Position numbers and translations under genes: made by a program. The notes beneath the pieces are model-generated. The model was not told the DNA's origin, did no database searches, and saw nothing but the letters and a program-made list of their open reading frames with translations. DNA of 13,021 nucleotides from Proteiniphilum sp. (lineage in GTDB: Bacteria; Bacteroidota; Bacteroidia; Bacteroidales; Dysgonomonadaceae), in contig JAAYFB010000104.1 in the NCBI GenBank assembly GCA_012728465.1, positions 1 through 13,021 on the forward strand. The letters are read 5' to 3'. Shown piece by piece: positions 6,080 through 13,021 of this stretch. Each line of letters starts with the position of its first letter. Position 1 is the stretch's first letter.

Positions 6080-8098
6080 ATGGAATTAAACGAAGACAAA
6101 ATTAAAAGTTTACCCGAAAATGCGTATCGGGAGTTAAAGCCTGGCGAAGAGTATCAGCCAGTTTTGCCGCCTGATAAATCTTTTGTAGAGACTTCAAAGT
6201 GGTCTGTAGGTATGGGTCTGTTGATGGCAGTAGTATTTTCAGCAGCTGCAGCATATTCAGGTTTGAAGATTGGGCAAGTATTTGAGGCAGCAATCCCCAT
6301 TTCTATAATTGCAGTGGGAGCATCAGCTGCATTTAAGAAAAAAAACTCTTTAGCACAAAATGTTATTATTCAGTCCATCGGCTCTTCGTCGGGTGTGATA
6401 GTAGCAGGTGCAGTGTTCACAATACCTGGTTTGTATATCTTGCAAGCAAAGTATCCTGAAATGCAAATTGATTTTTGGCAAATCTTCTTCTCATCACTAT
6501 TGGGGGGATTTTTAGGCATATTATTTTTGATACCATTCCGTAAATATTTTGTTAAAGACATGCACGGCAAACTGCCATTTCCTGAAGCTACTGCAACTAC
6601 GGAGATTTTGATGACGGGAGAAAAAGGTGGTAGTGATGCAAAATTGTTGATTACAAGTGGGCTTATTGGAGGGTTGTTTGACTTCTGTTTCTCATCATTT
6701 AGATTGTGGAGTGAGGAGATAACCTCACGCATAATACCCGCTGGCGCAATGCTTGCCGAAAAGTTCAAGATGGTGTTTAAGTTCAATGTTAGTGCACTTA
6801 TCTTTAGCTTTGGATACTTAGTAGGATTGAGGTTTGCAGTAATCATTACAGTAGGTTCATTATTATCATGGTTAGTCTTAATTCCATTAGTAAATGAGAT
6901 AGGCGTGCTAGTAGCGGCATCAAGTGGTGGTGTTAATCCATTTGCAGCTATGTCGGCCGAACAAATATTTGCTGACTATGTTCGCCCCATCGGAATTGGT
7001 GCTATAGCAATGGCTGGAATAATTGGGATTATTAATTCAGCAGGAGTTATTGGTGAGGCATTTAAGCTAGCTGTAAAGAAGAAAGATAAATCAACTGCTA
7101 GCCCAGTAACAGAAAAGAGAACGCAACGCGACTTGAAGATGTCGTTCGTGATGTTATTCTTAGCACTTACACTTATTGCAGTATTTGTGTTCCTAATCAT
7201 CGGAGTTAAGGTTACACTATTGCAAGCTGTTGTAGCACTGTTGACTATTACAGTAATATCATTTCTATTTACAACAGTTGCTGCAAATGCTATTGCTATT
7301 GTGGGGTCAAACCCTGTTTCGGGAATGACACTTATGACATTAATTCTATCTTCCGTAATATTAGTATCTGTAGGATTGAGCGGATGGCAAGGAATGGTTA
7401 GTGGATTGATTATTGGTGGAATTGTGTGTACTGCATTGTCAATGGCAGGTGGGTTTGTTACCGACCTTAAGATTGGTTATTGGATTGGAACAACACCAGC
7501 AAAACAGCAATCATATAAGTTCTTAGGAACTCTTGTGTCAGCAGCAACAGTAGGTGCTGTTATCTTTATTTTGAACGAGGCTTATGGTTTTGTTGCCACT
7601 CCTGAGCATACCAATCCAATGGTAGCACCACAAGCTAACGCTATGGCTGCCATTATTGAGCCACTAATGACGGGCGGTGGAGCTCCATGGATGCTATTGT
7701 CGATTGGGGCAGTAATTTCTATTTTGCTTAATTGGTTGAAGATACCACCACTAGCGTTTGCGTTGGGAATGTTCATTCCTCTGCCACTTAATACACCGCT
7801 TATTGTGGGTGGTTTGCTAAATCATTGGGTCAATAATAAGAGCACAAAAGATAAGAGCCTTGCTAATGCTCGCAATCAACGTGCAATACTTATATCGTCT
7901 GGATTTATTGCAGGTGCTGCATTATTTGGAGTGTTGGGTGCACTTATCATATTCCTAACTGGCAAAGGAGATGTTCTAGATCTTGGTGTTTGGGCTGATC
8001 CAACAGGTGTTGGGGCTCAAGTAACTGCAATTGTTGCTTTTGCTGCACTTGTTGCATTTTTCATTTGGGAAGTGAAGCGTGCTAAGAAAGAAGATTAG
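6080..8098 (+). CDS. OPT-family oligopeptide transporter, multi-pass membrane protein
   Basis: OPT proteins are secondary, probably proton-coupled, importers of oligopeptides or metal chelates in the inner membrane. With the ATG at 6080 the protein has 672 residues. I prefer this start because MELNEDKIKSLPENAYRELKPG is hydrophilic, as expected of a cytoplasmic N-terminus, while an in-frame ATG at 6041 would only add 13 poorly conserved-looking residues. Many hydrophobic helices follow (I estimate 14-16). Recognisable segments are AAAAYSGLKIGQVFEAAIP near the first helix, KLPFPEATATTEIL in a loop, and VGSNPVSGMTLMTL further on. These fit the bacterial putative OPT subfamily. It stands alone: divergent from sucC, with its own terminator. 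Substrate cannot be told from the sequence. Confidence 0.88.
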   Translation: MELNEDKIKSLPENAYRELKPGEEYQPVLPPDKSFVETSKWSVGMGLLMAVVFSAAAAYSGLKIGQVFEAAIPISIIAVGASAAFKKKNSLAQNVIIQSIGSSSGVIVAGAVFTIPGLYILQAKYPEMQIDFWQIFFSSLLGGFLGILFLIPFRKYFVKDMHGKLPFPEATATTEILMTGEKGGSDAKLLITSGLIGGLFDFCFSSFRLWSEEITSRIIPAGAMLAEKFKMVFKFNVSALIFSFGYLVGLRFAVIITVGSLLSWLVLIPLVNEIGVLVAASSGGVNPFAAMSAEQIFADYVRPIGIGAIAMAGIIGIINSAGVIGEAFKLAVKKKDKSTASPVTEKRTQRDLKMSFVMLFLALTLIAVFVFLIIGVKVTLLQAVVALLTITVISFLFTTVAANAIAIVGSNPVSGMTLMTLILSSVILVSVGLSGWQGMVSGLIIGGIVCTALSMAGGFVTDLKIGYWIGTTPAKQQSYKFLGTLVSAATVGAVIFILNEAYGFVATPEHTNPMVAPQANAMAAIIEPLMTGGGAPWMLLSIGAVISILLNWLKIPPLAFALGMFIPLPLNTPLIVGGLLNHWVNNKSTKDKSLANARNQRAILISSGFIAGAALFGVLGALIIFLTGKGDVLDLGVWADPTGVGAQVTAIVAFAALVAFFIWEVKRAKKED

Positions 8099-8123
8099 TA
8101 TAGCTATCTATAATTAAATACTG

Positions 8124-8165
8124 AAAGCGAGACGTCTGTGAGTGGATGTCTCGCTTTTGTGATTT
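8124..8165 (+). terminator. Intrinsic terminator of the OPT transporter gene
   Basis: The arms 8124-8133 (AAAGCGAGAC) and 8148-8157 (GTCTCGCTTT) pair perfectly over 10 bp, and several more pairs with G-T wobbles extend inward. T-rich sequence follows. It lies 26 bp after the stop codon and directly before the GxxExxY repeat cassette. Confidence 0.85.
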
Positions 8166-8171
8166 TTGTAG

Positions 8172-8219
8172 TTTGTTTCTCGCAAAGTCGCCAAGTCGCT
8201 AAGCTTGTTCTTCGATATT
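8172..8219 (+). repeat. 48-bp direct repeat, left copy (CGCAAAG-type)
   Basis: This 48-bp stretch recurs at 8806-8853 with 46 of 48 bases identical. Its core (8181-8203) is built of octamer-like units, CGCAAAGT, CGCCAAGT and CGCTAAG. It lies between the OPT terminator and the 3' end of the GxxExxY gene, so the two copies bracket that gene. From memory, CGCAAAG-like short repeats often accompany GxxExxY genes. Confidence 0.8.
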
Positions 8220-8243
8220 TGTTACTTACTATAAGCCGCCAAG

Positions 8244-8262
8244 CATGCAAATTTGTTGCATG
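8244..8262. repeat. Small hairpin just past the GxxExxY stop
   Basis: The arms CATGCAA (8244-8250) and TTGCATG (8256-8262) are perfect reverse complements with a 5-base loop. The 10-base sequence TTACTATAAG lies on either side (8226-8235 and 8265-8274). The second copy overlaps the last codons of the GxxExxY frame. There is no T-run on either side, so a terminator role is uncertain. Confidence 0.4.
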
Positions 8263-8267
8263 ATTTA

Positions 8268-8644
8268 CTATAAGTTGTTTACTACTCTAGTTATCCCATC
8301 TCTTATAAGTTTTTCATTGAAGTTAATTAATAGTCCTAGTTTAAGATTTGAGACTTTTAAGTATGTAAGAAGCTGTTTAGGATGAACGGGTGAAATATTT
8401 TCTACTGACTTTAATTCAACTATAACTTTGTCTTCTATTATTAAATCAGCTCTAAATCCTATATTCATTCGTTGACCGTCCCATATTACTGGAATTTCTT
8501 TTTGTCTTTCAACTTTAAGTCCTTGTCTAATAAGCTCATAAAACAGTATTTCCTCATATAATACTTCTAGAAGTCCTGGGCCTAGTTTTTATGAATGTTA
8601 TAAGCCGTATTTACAATAATATTTGATAAATAGTTTTCGGTCAT
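8268..8644 (-). pseudogene. GxxExxY family protein (PD-(D/E)XK-like), broken by a one-base frameshift
   Basis: Translating the minus strand from the ATG at 8644-8642 gives MTENYLSNIIVNTAYNIHK, then a stop after one more residue. Adding one A to the A run read on the minus strand (the five T's at 8586-8590) restores KLGPGLLEVLYEEILFYEL. This carries the exact G-x-x-E-x-x-Y signature, and the frame then runs uninterrupted to the stop at 8268. The joined product is about 125 residues, the usual family size. The second half holds FRADLIIEDKVIVELKSVE, the D...ExK pattern of the PD-(D/E)XK nuclease-like fold, then LLTYLK and GLLINFN. The biochemical role of the family is not established. Automatic gene finders would report only the last 66 residues from the ATG at 8468. 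The flanking repeats suggest a mobile or repeat-associated cassette. Confidence 0.8.
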
Positions 8645-8702
8645 AGTCTGATAAGTTTATTATAGAAATACAATAATAGACAATAATCTAGACTTAAGCA
8701 AT

Positions 8703-8723
8703 TATTTCTGTTTATCAGAAATA
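8703..8723. promoter_or_regulatory. Short palindrome upstream of the GxxExxY gene
   Basis: TATTTCTG (8703-8710) and CAGAAATA (8716-8723) form a perfect 8-bp inverted repeat with a 5-base centre, about 60 bp upstream of the GxxExxY start. It could be an operator or chance in AT-rich DNA. No regulator is encoded nearby. Confidence 0.25.
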
Positions 8724-8776
8724 GTCCTTTGCGACTTTCATAAAGATTCTTTTAGAGTTGTCAGGTTCGTTTTTTT

Positions 8777-8837
8777 CTTAGCGACTTTGCGGCTTTGCGT
8801 GCTTATTTGTTTCTCGCAAAGCCGCAAAGTCGCTAAG
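8777..8837. repeat. Perfect 23-bp inverted repeat of CGCAAAG units
   Basis: The arms 8777-8799 and 8815-8837 are exact reverse complements over 23 bp, with a 15-base loop. The right arm is made of CGCAAAGC, CGCAAAGT and CGCTAAG units and is also the core of the right 48-bp direct repeat. With the left copy at 8181-8203 there are three copies of this 23-mer around the GxxExxY gene: two direct and one inverted. Its GC content is higher than the surroundings. Confidence 0.85.
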
Positions 8838-8853
8838 CTTGTTCTTCGATATT
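8806..8853 (+). repeat. 48-bp direct repeat, right copy (CGCAAAG-type)
   Basis: This is the partner of 8172-8219, differing at two bases in the octamer core. The two starts are 634 bp apart and enclose the whole GxxExxY gene. Recombination between the copies would remove the gene and leave one repeat. Confidence 0.8.
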
Positions 8854-9092
8854 GATTTTATGTTAGGTTTTTATGTTTATACTTTATTTCGGGCTGACTG
8901 CTTTATAGTTCTATATATCAAAATATTATACTACTATATCATTCTTTTTAGTTATTCTTACAAAGCACATTCAACAAAACTGCACAATGTTTGTTGTAAT
9001 GTAAGATTAGTTGTATCAAAACCACTGAGCAATTGATATAATCTTTATCATAAATAGCTATTTTATTAATCAAACATAAAACTGAAATTACA
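8854..9092. other. AT-rich gap upstream of the aconitase gene
   Basis: No convincing gene is visible. A 65-codon plus-strand frame (8839-9036) begins inside the repeat and is rich in Tyr, Ile and Phe, as expected of random AT-rich sequence. The acnA promoter should lie here, but I could not find a good TTTG/TAnnTTTG pair. Confidence 0.4.
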
Positions 9093-9854
9093 ATGCCCAA
9101 AGACCCTTTCAAAGTGAAAAAATCGCTACAAACAGGTGGCGAGAGTTTTAATTATTATAGTCTTGCAGAGCTAGCGAAGCAGGGCTATCCTATCGATAAG
9201 CTTCCTTTTTCTATTCGGATATTATTAGAAAATGCACTTCGCAACTATGACGACTTTGCTATTACTAAAGAGCACATAGAAACTTTAATAAATTGGAAGC
9301 CTGAAGCTAGTGATGAGGATATCCCTTTCAAGCCCGCTAGAGTGCTTATGCAAGATTTTACGGGGGTGCCAGCCGTAGTGGATATTGCAGCATTGCGTGC
9401 TGAGGTTGCCAGAAAGGGTAAGGACCCGGAAAAAATTAATCCACTAATCCCTGTAGATTTGGTTATCGATCACTCGGTTCAGGTTGACTATTTTGGAACA
9501 GACTACTCGTATGAAAAAAATATGGAGGAGGAGTATAGCCGAAATATGGAGCGATATACTTTCTTGAAGTGGGCACAAAATGCTTTTGACAACTTTAGTG
9601 TAGTACCTCCAGGTATGGGTATTTGTCATCAAGTCAATCTTGAGTACTTAGCCCAAGGAGTAATTGCAAAAGATGGCGAGCTATTTCCTGACACATTGGT
9701 AGGAACTGACAGCCACACCCCAATGGTAAACGGAATTGGAGTAGTAGGGTGGGGTGTAGGTGGCATTGAGGCAGAGGCTGCAATACTTGGTCAACCAATA
9801 TACTTTATTATGCCACAGGTGGTAGGCTTAAAGCTACTGGTAAATTGCCATTAG
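9093..9854 (+). CDS. acnA: Aconitate hydratase AcnA, N-terminal fragment (frame broken near 9828)
   Basis: Aconitase isomerises citrate to isocitrate in the TCA cycle using a [4Fe-4S] cluster. This fragment starts [12 protein letters not shown], and the AcnA/IRP1-type N-terminus is clear: [33 protein letters not shown] (about 87-102), [28 protein letters not shown] and [16 protein letters not shown]. It is real up to about residue 246 (IMPQVVG plus one). After that the reading leaves frame and stops in seven more residues. One extra base in the TT at 9828-9829 would read GGC TTT AAA GCT ACT GGT and continue into the next frame without a break. The joined protein would be about 936 residues, normal to slightly long for AcnA. 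The break makes this copy inactive unless it is a sequence error. Confidence 0.88.
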   Translation: MPKDPFKVKKSLQTGGESFNYYSLAELAKQGYPIDKLPFSIRILLENALRNYDDFAITKEHIETLINWKPEASDEDIPFKPARVLMQDFTGVPAVVDIAALRAEVARKGKDPEKINPLIPVDLVIDHSVQVDYFGTDYSYEKNMEEEYSRNMERYTFLKWAQNAFDNFSVVPPGMGICHQVNLEYLAQGVIAKDGELFPDTLVGTDSHTPMVNGIGVVGWGVGGIEAEAAILGQPIYFIMPQVVGLKLLVNCH

Positions 9855-11902
9855 GTTCCACCGCTACCGACCTTGTTCTTACTATTGCACACACACTGCG
9901 TAAACATGGTGTGGTTGGCAAGTTTGTTGAGGTATTTGGTGATGGATTAGACCATCTTTCGGTTCCCGATCGTGCTACTATTGGCAATATGTCCCCCGAG
10001 TTTGGTTCAACAATTACATATTTCCCTATTGATGACAAAACGCTTGACTATATGCGCAAGACCAACCGTCCTGAATCTGTTGTGCAGAGAGTTGAAGATT
10101 ATTGTAAAGCCAACAAGTTGTGGCGCGAGAATATGGAACAAATAAAATACTCTTCGGTAGTAGAGTTAGATGTTTCAAAAGTAGAGCCAACTGTGGCAGG
10201 TCCAAAGCGTCCGCAAGATAAAATATTACTTCGTGATCTTAAGCCTAAGTTTATTGAACTTCTTGATAACTCATTTGGAAGAAAATATATCGATATTAGT
10301 GAAAGAGAATATAGTGAGATGAACAGTAAGGAGCTTGAGCGTCAGCTTACTAGTTGGAAATCGGAAGGGGGGAATAGCCAACCTATTGAACTAACATCTA
10401 AATCAAGAGAAATAACCATTGAAAAGGATGATACTAAGTTGAAGACTGTTTGGATAAATCGTGGTCACGATAAGTTTGAGCTTTCAGATGGTTCGATAGT
10501 AATTGCAGCAATCACATCATGTACCAATACCTCCAATCCATTTGTGATGGTGGGTGCAGGGCTTGTGGCACGCAAAGCGCGTGAAAGAGGAATAGATGTG
10601 AAGCCTTGGGTTAAAACATCTCTAGCTCCAGGCTCGAAAGTGGTTACTGATTATCTTGAGAAAGCAGATTTGATGAAAGACCTAGAGGCACTAAGCTTCC
10701 ACCTTGTAGGTTATGGATGTACTTCGTGTATCGGCAATTCAGGTCCGCTCCCTACCAAAATTGGTAAGGCAATTGATGATGATGATTTAATTGTAGCTTC
10801 AGTGCTATCAGGCAATCGAAACTTCGAAGCTCGTGTGCATCCTAAGGTAAAGATGAACTTCTTAATGTCTCCAATGCTAGTTGTGGCATATGCAATTGCT
10901 GGTAGGGTGGATATAGATTTATTAAACGAACCAATCAGTTATGATAGAAATGAGGAGCCTGTTTATCTGAAAGATATTTGGCCAACTGATGATGAGATAA
11001 ATGATATATTGAGTGAAGTTCTTTCGCCAGCTGACTTCGAGAATAGCTATGGTGAAATATTCAAAGGAAATGATATTTGGCAAAATCTAGAAGTGCCAAC
11101 TGATCAAATATACAAGTGGGACGAAAAATCTACATATATCAAAGAGATACCTTTCTTTCACAATATATCCGAAGAACCACAGCCAGTTAAGGATATTACT
11201 GGTGCTAATGTACTTCTTCATTTGGGCGATAGTATCACTACCGATCACATTTCGCCAGCAGGGGCATTTAGTAAAAAATCTGCTGCAGGTAAGTATTTAA
11301 TCGAACGTGGAGTGGATCCTCTTGAGTTTAACTCATATGGTTCACGCCGAGGTAATGATGAGGTGATGGTTCGAGGTACTTTTGCAAACGTAAGAATAAA
11401 AAATAAACTTGCTGACAGCGAGGGTGGATTCACCAAGTATTTGCCTACGGGTGAGGAAATGACTGTGTATGATGCAGCGCAAAAGTATAAGGCTGACAAC
11501 ACCCCATTGATTGTTCTTGCAGGTAAAGAGTATGGAAGTGGCTCGTCTCGGGATTGGGCAGCCAAAGGAACATTCCTACTTGGAGTGAAGGCTGTATTGG
11601 CTGAAAGCTATGAGCGTATTCATAGAAGTAACCTAATGGACTTAGGGGTATTGCCACTTCAGTATAAGGAAGGTGAAACGGCTGAAACTCTTGGACTAAC
11701 AGGCAAAGAGAGTTTCGATATCACAGGCATTGCTCACGACTTGAAGCCACTTAAAGAGATAGACGTAGTGGCTACCGATGAAAATGGTAATAAGAAAACA
11801 TTTAAAGCCATCGTGCGACTAGATTCAGCAATAGAAATTGAATATTATCGCAACGAAGGTATATTGCAATACGTACTTCGTCAGTTTTTGAAAGAGAGTT
11901 AA
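9845..11902 (+). CDS. acnA: Aconitate hydratase AcnA, C-terminal fragment with cluster ligands and swivel domain
   Basis: This is the continuation of 9093-9854 in another frame. The TTG at 9845 is an internal Leu codon, and homology begins a few codons upstream, near 9830. It opens with the expected [22 protein letters not shown]. All three cluster cysteines are present: one in [10 protein letters not shown] (residue 226 of the fragment) and two in [13 protein letters not shown] (292 and 295). Their spacing of 66 and 3 residues agrees with E. coli AcnA as I remember it. The swivel domain has [23 protein letters not shown] and the substrate-binding [12 protein letters not shown]. Everything downstream of the break is intact and shows no decay, which argues that the lesion is recent or artificial. 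A strong terminator follows 22 bp later. Confidence 0.88.
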   Translation: MPLGSTATDLVLTIAHTLRKHGVVGKFVEVFGDGLDHLSVPDRATIGNMSPEFGSTITYFPIDDKTLDYMRKTNRPESVVQRVEDYCKANKLWRENMEQIKYSSVVELDVSKVEPTVAGPKRPQDKILLRDLKPKFIELLDNSFGRKYIDISEREYSEMNSKELERQLTSWKSEGGNSQPIELTSKSREITIEKDDTKLKTVWINRGHDKFELSDGSIVIAAITSCTNTSNPFVMVGAGLVARKARERGIDVKPWVKTSLAPGSKVVTDYLEKADLMKDLEALSFHLVGYGCTSCIGNSGPLPTKIGKAIDDDDLIVASVLSGNRNFEARVHPKVKMNFLMSPMLVVAYAIAGRVDIDLLNEPISYDRNEEPVYLKDIWPTDDEINDILSEVLSPADFENSYGEIFKGNDIWQNLEVPTDQIYKWDEKSTYIKEIPFFHNISEEPQPVKDITGANVLLHLGDSITTDHISPAGAFSKKSAAGKYLIERGVDPLEFNSYGSRRGNDEVMVRGTFANVRIKNKLADSEGGFTKYLPTGEEMTVYDAAQKYKADNTPLIVLAGKEYGSGSSRDWAAKGTFLLGVKAVLAESYERIHRSNLMDLGVLPLQYKEGETAETLGLTGKESFDITGIAHDLKPLKEIDVVATDENGNKKTFKAIVRLDSAIEIEYYRNEGILQYVLRQFLKES

Positions 11903-11924
11903 TACCATTCAAGGTGCTAGTTTT

Positions 11925-11974
11925 AAAAAACCAGTCATGTCTCTATATTAATTAGAGATGTGACTGGTTTTTTT
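11925..11974 (+). terminator. Strong intrinsic terminator after acnA
   Basis: The arms 11925-11945 and 11953-11973 pair over 21 positions with only two G-T wobbles, around a 7-base loop (TATTAAT). The right arm ends in a run of seven T's (11968-11974). The mirrored A run at 11925-11930 means it could also stop minus-strand transcripts. Confidence 0.9.
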
Positions 11975-12018
11975 GGATACTCTTTTTTCGATATTTATAG
12001 TCTGCAAAGATTATTACA

Positions 12019-12129
12019 TTAAAAGATATTGGGCTTAATTTCCTTTATGCCCCAAGCCTTAAATTCTTTTTGTCTCATCCAATACTTATGGAAAAGATGT
12101 TTAGACAAAATTTGAGAGACCAATTCCAT
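12019..12129 (-). CDS. Possible 36-residue small ORF downstream of the sulfatase gene
   Basis: An ATG at 12129-12127 opens a minus-strand frame that ends in TAA at 12019. The product is basic and aromatic, including HKYWMRQKEFKAWGIKEIK, and is unlike the random AT-rich frames around it. It could be a small protein or the last piece of a decayed gene. I recognise no family and see no clear ribosome binding site. Low confidence. Confidence 0.15.
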   Translation of the reverse strand: MELVSQILSKHLFHKYWMRQKEFKAWGIKEIKPNIF

Positions 12130-12170
12130 GCAAAATAGATACTAATAATAGTTTTGTGGGTTTTATTTCA

Positions 12171-12279
12171 TACGGAAAGCATGGCTGAAAAGTTTTTGAG
12201 GGATCCACGACGTACGGAAAATGGGCTAAAAAACTTTTCAGGGTTACTTTCCGCACAGATAATGAGCTGAAAAACTTTA
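12171..12279. repeat. Three degenerate ~41-bp tandem units containing an imperfect inverted repeat
   Basis: Three related units begin near 12171, 12213 and 12254. Their shared ATG-like anchors at 12181, 12221 and 12262 are 40 and 41 bases apart. Units 1 and 2 start TACGGAAA, then ATGG(G)CT and an A-rich to T-rich stretch, then GAGGG or CAGGG; unit 3 is more diverged. In addition, 12173-12197 and 12229-12253 form an inverted repeat with 13 inner and 7 outer perfect pairs, separated by a 5-base internal mismatch zone on each side. It lies between the acnA terminator and the 3' end of the sulfatase gene, 30 bp past the latter's stop. It may be an intergenic palindromic repeat family or a terminator-like structure; no T-run follows. 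Confidence 0.6.
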
Positions 12280-12310
12280 TGAATTTTTCAAAAACAATCT
12301 TTTTACTATA

Positions 12311-13021
12311 TTAATGTGGAATAATGGGCATTATAATATTTCCTTGAATATCCTCAGGATATAAAGCACCCTCTTGCAATAATTGCTTAGCCATGTAGCG
12401 AATCATTTCTTTTAGCTTGCTTTTTTCAATAGCAGCTAGGTCGTTTCGCTCAAATGGATCTACGGCTAAGTTATAGAGTTCGTATGTCGGTTTGTTGGGA
12501 GTTTCTGGGTTATACCAATATATTACCTTCCATTCATTTTGACGAAATGATGTAAAATAGCTACCTCTATGTTCGTGAGGGAAGTGCATCAAGAAACTTT
12601 CCGATCTTTTTTTATTAGTTTTTCCTGTTAGTTGTTTTCGAAGATTAAAACCATCTATAATATGATTGTCTGAATTATCTATATCAGTCATATACAATAC
12701 AGTAGGGTAAATATCCATCACTGTAGCCAGCTGAGTTTGAATAGCCTGCTGCTTAATTGGAAGTTTCCGTTGTATATCATTCTTATCATTAGGTTTGCCC
12801 CAGCTAACTAGTAGTGGAGCCCTTACACCTCCTTCATACTCGGCACCTTTTTTACCTCTAAGCGGGAAAGATGAAAAATGCCCCTTTTCGTGTCCCAGTG
12901 GTGCATCAGAGCCATTGTCACCTAAAAAGAAAATCAATGTATTTTCAGCAATACCCAAATCTTCTAGGTGGTCCATAATATCTCCAAGCGATTTGTCCAT
13001 CCCCTCTACCAAAGTTGCAAA
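12311..13021 (-). CDS. Sulfatase (S1 family, arylsulfatase-like), C-terminal part; 5' end outside window
   Basis: S1 sulfatases remove sulfate esters from glycans or other organics with a formylglycine formed from a Cys or Ser in a CxPSR-type motif. That motif, the signal peptide and the anaerobic or aerobic type cannot be seen here. The visible 236 residues run in open from the edge (FATLVEGMDKSLGDIMDHLE). They include NTLIFFLGDNGSDAP, the conserved DN metal-ligand segment, then the LRGKKGAEYEGGVRAP loop with its conserved lysine, and MDIYPTVLYMTDI. The C-terminal subdomain has WKVIYWYNPETP and ELYNLAVDPFERNDLA, the usual sulfatase ending. The enzyme would act in the periplasm or outside the cell. 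Substrate is unknown, and no partner genes for a polysaccharide locus are inside this window. Confidence 0.92.
   Translation of the reverse strand, partial: FATLVEGMDKSLGDIMDHLEDLGIAENTLIFFLGDNGSDAPLGHEKGHFSSFPLRGKKGAEYEGGVRAPLLVSWGKPNDKNDIQRKLPIKQQAIQTQLATVMDIYPTVLYMTDIDNSDNHIIDGFNLRKQLTGKTNKKRSESFLMHFPHEHRGSYFTSFRQNEWKVIYWYNPETPNKPTYELYNLAVDPFERNDLAAIEKSKLKEMIRYMAKQLLQEGALYPEDIQGNIIMPIIPH

Noticed and set aside
6370..6846. 158-residue minus-strand frame within the OPT gene
   Set aside because: Fully antisense to a well-supported transporter with clear family motifs.
8172..8853. CRISPR array
   Set aside because: Only two direct copies 634 bp apart with a gene between them, no regular spacers and no cas genes.
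8839..9036. 65-residue hydrophobic plus-strand frame
   Set aside because: Begins inside the CGCAAAG repeat and has random AT-rich composition (Tyr/Ile/Phe); no family resemblance.
9820..9850. Programmed -1 frameshift in acnA
   Set aside because: C TTA AAG is not a proper slippery heptamer, and aconitase genes are not known to use recoding; a lost base is simpler.
12171..12279. CRISPR-like array from the ~41-bp period
   Set aside because: Units are degenerate and abut without unique spacers; this is a tandem or palindromic repeat.

Overview
This AT-rich window looks like the chromosome of a member of the Bacteroidota, probably Bacteroidales or a related marine or anaerobic order. The indications are the order rimO, HU-like gene, HU/LysM gene, a DUF2264 exported protein, a sulfatase, a GxxExxY gene, and one candidate promoter of the TTTG/TAnnTTT type. 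No genus can be named from the sequence alone.

Layout. (1) Bases 2-2137, plus strand: the 3' half of rimO, a 95-aa HU-fold protein, and a second HU-fold gene with an acidic linker and one membrane segment. The frame of this second gene breaks in a run of ten T's, and the new frame encodes its LysM-like end. These genes are 19 bp and 1 bp apart and look like one operon, ending near a perfect 16-bp hairpin. (2) 2228-3463, minus strand: a secreted DUF2264 protein. (3) 3571-5710, minus strand: sucC then sucD (succinyl-CoA synthetase), with a clear intrinsic terminator. (4) 6080-8098, plus strand: an OPT-family transporter with its own terminator. (5) 8172-8853: a small cassette holding a frameshifted GxxExxY gene between two near-identical 48-bp direct repeats; the right-hand copy is also one arm of a perfect 23-bp inverted repeat. 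(6) 9093-11902, plus strand: an AcnA-type aconitase broken by one missing base, followed by a strong hairpin terminator. (7) 11975-12310: intergenic, with three degenerate units of about 41 bp and an imperfect 25-nt inverted repeat. (8) 12311 to the end, minus strand: the C-terminal part of an S1-type sulfatase.

How the genes fit together. sucCD and acnA are TCA-cycle enzymes on opposite strands, separated by the transporter and the GxxExxY cassette, so they are neighbours rather than one operon. The DUF2264 protein and the sulfatase suggest polysaccharide use, but no SusCD pair or glycoside hydrolase is visible. The most biologically interesting part is the rimO-HU-HU/LysM operon. It predicts a protein with a DNA-binding fold in the cytoplasm, one membrane helix, and a peptidoglycan-binding fold outside.

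Caution. Three genes (HU/LysM, GxxExxY, acnA) each carry a single-base frame break, two of them in homopolymer runs. Either these are indel errors in the sequence, or real mutations or slippage sites. The sequence alone cannot decide.
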